Assembly: GCA_949317995.1 (NCBI GenBank)
Contig: OX439051.1
Span: forward strand, 39,683,250-39,747,249
Length of the DNA stretch: 64,000 bases
Direction of reading: 5' to 3'
Origin: Acholoe squamosa
Lineage: Eukaryota; Annelida; Polychaeta; Phyllodocida; Polynoidae
In this document: positions 59,185 to 64,000 of the stretch, piece by piece
Layout of the letters: each line of letters starts with the position of its first letter
How positions within the stretch are numbered: the first letter of the stretch is position 1
Made by a program: the position numbers and the translations under genes
Notes under the pieces: model-generated
What the model saw: the letters and a program-made list of their open reading frames with translations, nothing else
Databases searched by the model: none
What the model was told of the DNA's origin: nothing

Positions 59185-59375
59185 TGCTGCAGCAAGGCAG
59201 TGCTGGGGAATATACTCGCCAGTGCTTCATTGGTGCTTCATGCCGACCATTCGCAACTGCATCCATTCAGTATTGTTAGCATCATTTCCATAATACCGCT
59301 TGCCAGGGCTGCATGCACTCATCCATCGTGACAACCAAAAGGAATGAGGCATTAATGCTCTGATGTAGCCCTGAC
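59185..59375. repeat. Family A nested-palindrome repeat
   Basis: AAGGCAGTGCTGGGGAATAT faces ACTCGCCAGTGCTTCATTGG, then TGCTTCATGCCGACC. A second arm GCTTGCCAGGGCTGCATGCA and ATGAGGCATTAATGCTCTGA follow. Confidence 0.5.
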
Positions 59376-59379
59376 TGTC

Positions 59380-59755
59380 TTAAAGTACTACCGGTAATAG
59401 AAACAAGTGACTAAAATAACTGAATTAATCTAATCCAATCTCCGTCGCCTTGACTGCTTTTAAACACCCCATCCTTCACCTCTGTCCCGCACCCTCTTGG
59501 TAAAACAGACCTGGTACAACTTAAGACATCGGAAACAATTTGTCACCCTTTTTAGGGATGCCACCGGAAGTTGACGATTGCTGGACGGAACACTGCACTG
59601 GAAGGCTTGATTGCAAGCGAAACTTGCTGAGAACGGAAACGGAAATGAAAAGTGGCTAGGGGCATCATTTAGCAAGAAGCCAATGAAGAGCTAGTAGAAG
59701 CTGTAGCAAGTAGGTAATCATTTAAGGAGAGCTAATTGCCTCATTTCAGAGATAG
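59380..59755. other. Non-coding DNA
   Basis: No gene is seen. Confidence 0.35.
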
Positions 59756-59764
59756 CGCTTGTCG

Positions 59765-59950
59765 TCACTAATGCAAGGCCGGCAAGTAACCTGTCAACGT
59801 TTATCATTGGCGCATCATGAGGACACCGATAGGAAAGAGTTATCAGCCCTAGAGGCAGGCATGGCTGCGTTACTCGCCTATACGGCATTCATGTTTAATA
59901 AGGACAAATGGAACTGGTCCATAAAGCAATGTGTTTTCCTAAAGGGTTAA
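59765..59950. repeat. Family A repeat, decayed
   Basis: ACTAATGCAAGGCCGGCAAG, ATTGGCGCATCATGAGGAC, GCGTTACTCGCC and a final AAAGGGTTAA border. Confidence 0.45.
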
Positions 59951-59954
59951 TACT

Positions 59955-62180
59955 CAGGAGGAACTGCTGATGTGGCCTGCTTTTTGCTTCATCCTGGTAA
60001 TACCAACTGGAGGAAACCTTCTATGTTTTCTACTCAAACCGTTATAAGTTTGCATCCACTTTTTTGAATAGGGACATTTGCCACAATGTCCCAATCAGAG
60101 AGTAGGCATGGTTGATAATATTCATGATGAAAGTATAATGACTGGTGCTCTCTAGAATCAAATTTTGATTACTGAACTTATATGAGGCATAGGTCTAATG
60201 CACGTCATCCCCTACAATTAGATGTCTATATAATAATATCAGGATGTTAGATTAAACAGTTGAGAGGCTTTTAGCTGTACATTGACTCCGTACCTTTCTC
60301 ATTGGAATCGGATTGAATGGGAACAGTCTAAGAAATAACTATTGAATCTACCAGACATTCCCATGAAACTGAACAGTGTACCAACCTAGCTGTATTGCCG
60401 TAGAACAGTGTAGAACAGTTTAGAAACCCCAGATGGTAGTGCAGTTAAGCACGGTGGCACAAGGGATTTCCGGGTGAATAACTACAAATCTCTGCCAATT
60501 TTGGAACTTGTAAGGAGTACACTGTTGTTTGACAACATTTCCTTTACAGTGAAGAACACAGAGAAAGAATCTATCTTCTGTTCCTTTTGTCGTATGCATG
60601 ATGTATATGTGCGAACACAGCCAAGTGAAGTCATTTAAAAAATAGGTGTCTAATGTAGTTGCCCTGCCATAGATATGACTGTAGCTGTCAAAATGGTGTT
60701 AAAACCCCATTACTCGGTCCCTCAGACCATCACTAACCCCACCACCCATGCTTTATGCATGAATAGTACAGACAGCACAGTTCTAGTGGTCACTGGTGGT
60801 CAGCAAGGCCTCATACAAATCACTTTACTACCTGCTAGTGACAGAAATAGCCGCCAGGTGTCAGCCTAATGTCCTGTGTGCATCTAGTGGCCGCCATTTG
60901 GTGATGGCGGCAAGCGAGGGAGTGGGCGGACCTGGGGTGAATTTCACTATGGGCAATTATTGTCAACTTGCTGTACTGTTTCCAGATGGTATTTCATGTA
61001 AGCATATGTCTTACACTGAAGATGGTGCAGCTATAATAAAGCATTGCTCAACTGCACTTCTTTTTTACTATAGTTCTAAATAGTCAGATACATTGTTCGA
61101 TGTATCTAAACAATGTTGATGTGATACTTATGTTCAATACTCTTGACAGATTGTACTTGTAATCTGTGATCCTAAAATCTAAATTACCATATGGATCAAG
61201 TCGTCCACTCTTGTGAAAGTGACCCCTGCCTGGGGAGGTGCTGATGTATATAGTGCTGAATAAGGATTCATTGCATGCACAAAACATCCCTTGGCTAATT
61301 TCAAGATGATTATGTGGTGCTGATATATTCGTGTACTATTAACAATGAACACTGAATGAGGCGATTTTTTTAGTATTCCATCACAGGGAACAATATAAAG
61401 AACTATTTTTCCCAAGTAGGACTGAAGTTTAGTGGTATTGAAATTGGATAGTTATTCTTGAAAAAGAACAAAAAGGAACAATGTGGTAAAATACAAAGAA
61501 AAAAATACAAAAAAAGGTCTGGAATAAGCAAAGGTCTTTTATATGTACTGGGGAAAACTAATATACTGTGCCAGACTTGCATCCTATTTGCACCCTACTG
61601 TTTGTCAATCAGGGCCATGTGTCGTGGAGTCAGAAAGACGCCCTGGCCACTGCAGTAAGGCCATATAGAAATCTTGTATATCATCATAATCTCTACCAGC
61701 CACTAGATGGATGTCCAGAGAGGGAAGGCAGAAATCCTGTCACCAATTCTATAATATAATTATAATCTTGGGTCAGTGCTGGATTCAGAAGGGCTTCCCC
61801 CATGCCTTTTAGGGAAAATTTGATAATATAAATTTGCCAATCTCTTCTAGTAAAGTTTACCAAGTAAGTTTTGGAATGAAGCCCTTTTCTAAAAATACAC
61901 TCGAGGTCCTTTAGGTCCTAAGATCACACACAACCCAATGACTGCAAAATTCCAATGCTACTCAAAATCGTTGCACGGACTTTGGATGATAATTAACCTA
62001 AACGCTTCAGACAGTGCCAGAGAGTCTGACGAATTAGATTAAGACACAGTTTGGCTCCGCATCAAGAGAATGTAGACATCTTTAGATAACAAAATAATCT
62101 CTCATGAACTTTCACCTAAGGACTTTCATAGGCAATATTCTCTCCACCCCAGGCCCAGCCTATCATGTTGCCATGGTTCT
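59955..62180. other. Non-coding DNA, no recognised gene
   Basis: Frames at 60675-61083 are open but short. One stretch (TDSTVLVVTGGQQGLIQI) loosely suggests a WD-type strand pattern but has no splice support. CTCF-like matches of 12/14 lie at 60851 and 61695. Confidence 0.3.
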
Positions 62181-62187
62181 CATCTTA

Positions 62188-62598
62188 TGACGTAACCTAT
62201 GACGTCACGCATGACCAGGTACGTCATGCTTTAAGACATTACCTGTCAGCTTGAGGACTCAACATTGAATGGCCCAAGGCCCCTGATTCCACGCCCATAG
62301 CCAGGGGTCTAATGCAGAACCTTGTGCGATCAATCGCCAAAATCACATGACATTAATCAAATTCAATTACTATTGCAAAAGTGTGGCTTTAGACAATCAC
62401 TAAAGTTCTTGTACAATGCAAGTTGCACGAGATGATTGTATGGGCCTATGTAGTGTACTACTATGGCAAAAACAGTCAAATCGTTCACCATAGTGAAATT
62501 GCCCCCGGTGTATGATGCAAGGAATATATGTCACTATGGCGTGACATAATAAAGACGTCATTATTGTGATGTGACGTAACTAATCATCTTGGACGTCA
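62188..62598. promoter_or_regulatory. Loose cluster of six CRE-type boxes
   Basis: TGACGT at 62188, a perfect TGACGTCA at 62200-62207, ACGTCA at 62221, 62555 and 62593, and TGACGT at 62572. No transcript start is identified. Confidence 0.3.
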
Positions 62599-62604
62599 TT
62601 AGAG

Positions 62605-63045
62605 AGAACCCAATTGTCAGAGATGTAATAATTATTCTCTGCTCACACCTGATCCCAGAGATAGACTTGAATATGACAACTCAATCTCAAGGAGTGATTA
62701 GAAAACCTAGTTAGTTGTGACATTCCCCTTTGCATTGACTGCATTTTCTTTTCCCCTTCATACTCAAAATGTAACCCACTATTATTTTTCCCTCCTATTT
62801 TGTTTCTTCTTTTCTTTTGTCTATTCCGTTTGCCTTAAGTGTTATGATAGCCAATGGTATCTTTAATAGAAGGCATCAGATGGGTTGCCTGCACCACTTC
62901 GATTTACATGTAATTCATTAATTTACGAATTATGCAGTCCTTAAAGGGTTAAAAGTGATGACAAAGGTGACCTCCAGCACATGGAGAGTAGTCATCAATA
63001 GTAGGGACTCAGGTGGACAGTCTACCTGCAGGCATACCAGGGGAC
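62605..63045. other. Non-coding DNA
   Basis: TTAAAGGGTTAAAAGTG at 62941 is an isolated family A-like border. No gene is seen. Confidence 0.35.
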
Positions 63046-63048
63046 AGG

Positions 63049-63076
63049 TGGGGGTGGGGAGGGGATGGGGGTGGGT
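63049..63076 (+). other. G-quadruplex-forming tract
   Basis: Five G-runs of three to five bases separated by one or two bases (GGGGGTGGGG, AGGGGATGGGGG, TGGG) meet the usual G4 pattern. Confidence 0.6.
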
Positions 63077-63227
63077 GATGGAAGATAGGGGGATGGCTGG
63101 CTCTTTGTTTCATGGTGAATAAAAGTCCCATAGATTTAACTTTACCTATAAGGTGTTTTGGGATATGACCAATACCACCTTGGGGAAACGGTGCGAATAT
63201 ATTTCATGGATGTGGAGGTTTGCTTAT

Positions 63228-63292
63228 GTCTCCAGGAAGGCATTTCTCAATATTACTGTTATGTACCATTGTTAAGAAATGTCCTGCTGAGC
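63228..63292. repeat. Short hairpin with family E-like ends
   Basis: CCAGGAAGGCATTTCTCAAT and GTTAAGAAATGTCCTGCTGA are inverted about 25 bp apart. They resemble the GGAGGCCATTTCTTAA ends of family E, as if the body had been deleted. Confidence 0.4.
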
Positions 63293-63299
63293 TGGAGGT

Positions 63300-64000
63300 T
63301 AATTCTCAGATCATAAGTACAAGAGCCTACATAACTGCTCTAGTACTGTGTGGTGATATGCATTGCTGTGTGGTGATTTAGAAGCAATGGATAAGAATAT
63401 ATGGTATTCCATCCTAGAAATGAAATCTAAAATATTGAGTTTGTAGAAAAGATTTGTTCCTGCATGGGAGTTTACCAAAGTATAATGAATATACCATGCG
63501 AGAATAGCATTAATCTGTAATAAGCTTTACTGTCAGACCACAATGGTGGCTGTTCCGTAATGACTGAGCTGCATCGAGCTCTATAAACAATGTCTATAAG
63601 GCTGAACTGGGATACATTATTAACCAATGACATAACTCCCTACATTCACTACAGAACTTTTTGGGTACATTATGTAACACCAGCTACCCATCATGCAGGC
63701 TGCTATCAGTCCTTATCTCGCCAGCTCCCAGATAAAGCAATGGCGGACGCACTAGGCCTCAGTACTAAGCCCTTATGTACCAGTGCGTATAAGCAGCATG
63801 GTCATAAAAAGGTGCTGATGTATCATGCTTGAGGGCAGTGGGTGCAGAAAATGTAAGTCTGAAGCACTAAATAATCTCAAATACACGCTTTTGTTGTATA
63901 AAGACCTATAGAGTACAGTGGAATTGAAATCTAGATCTAAATATGTATTTATAAGCGCCTCAGTGCAACTGTCCTCTACAGTAGTAATTACAGTACTAAG
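63300..64000. other. Non-coding DNA to window end
   Basis: An open frame at 63590-63832 has no recognised domain or splice support. Confidence 0.3.

Noticed and set aside
60675-60869. Frame with a WD-repeat-like stretch
   Set aside because: A single short segment with no repeated blades and no splice support.

Overview
This window is a stretch of metazoan nuclear DNA, most likely from a marine invertebrate (lophotrochozoan-like; the exact group cannot be fixed from the sequence alone). It is AT-rich and gene-poor. It holds spliceosomal signals, tRNA-derived SINEs, decayed LINE pieces, many short hairpin-forming DNA elements, microsatellites and minisatellites. There are no operons, ribosome binding sites or phage or plasmid genes. 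Almost all short open frames are chance frames or lie in repeats.

One protein-coding exon is well supported. It is on the minus strand, about 26315-28090: a 584-codon first coding exon with a polypyrimidine/AG acceptor just upstream of the start codon and a GTAAGG donor at its 3' end. The predicted protein segment is almost wholly disordered (Ser/Pro/Asp-rich, an Ala-Pro repeat, an acidic run, a basic Ser-Arg stretch) with a Cys-rich N-terminus. I do not recognise the family. Later exons should lie at lower coordinates or left of the window; upstream 5'UTR exons and the promoter should lie above 28 kb. The 28-34 kb side carries motif clusters that could be regulatory: AGGTCA half-sites, CACCTG E-boxes, ETS-like sites, and a recurrent GAGCWGCTC palindrome.

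The rest is repeats, labelled A-H here. Family A: nested palindromes built on TGATGCACCAATGCAG-type arms, often bordered by TTAACCCTT, at more than 20 loci from 3.5 to 59.9 kb. Family B: ~110-bp hairpin MITE around ATTTTTGCTAATCCGA. Family C: two hairpins with different arms but the same loop core GAGGSCGTAGSCC. Family D: repeats of GCTTATTCAAGAC. Family E: MITE with GGAGGCCATTTCTTAA ends. Family F: ACACTGTAAAAA ends. Family G: a repeat carrying RFX-like and CTCF-like motifs. Family H: a TA-flanked 853-bp element. A larger 1.86-kb element at 39278-41138 has ~68-bp inverted ends, several subterminal motif copies and an internal ~180-bp satellite-like array. A near-perfect 101-bp-arm foldback lies at 46939-47176. 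A tRNA-like promoter sits directly before a LINE 3' end at 45062-45656, and a decayed LINE endonuclease lies at 54990-55454.

Layout: 0-26 kb is intergenic or intronic repeat landscape; 26.3-34 kb is the exon and its likely 5' region; 34-64 kb is repeat landscape with no recognised host gene. All calls come from reading the sequence; no database search was possible.
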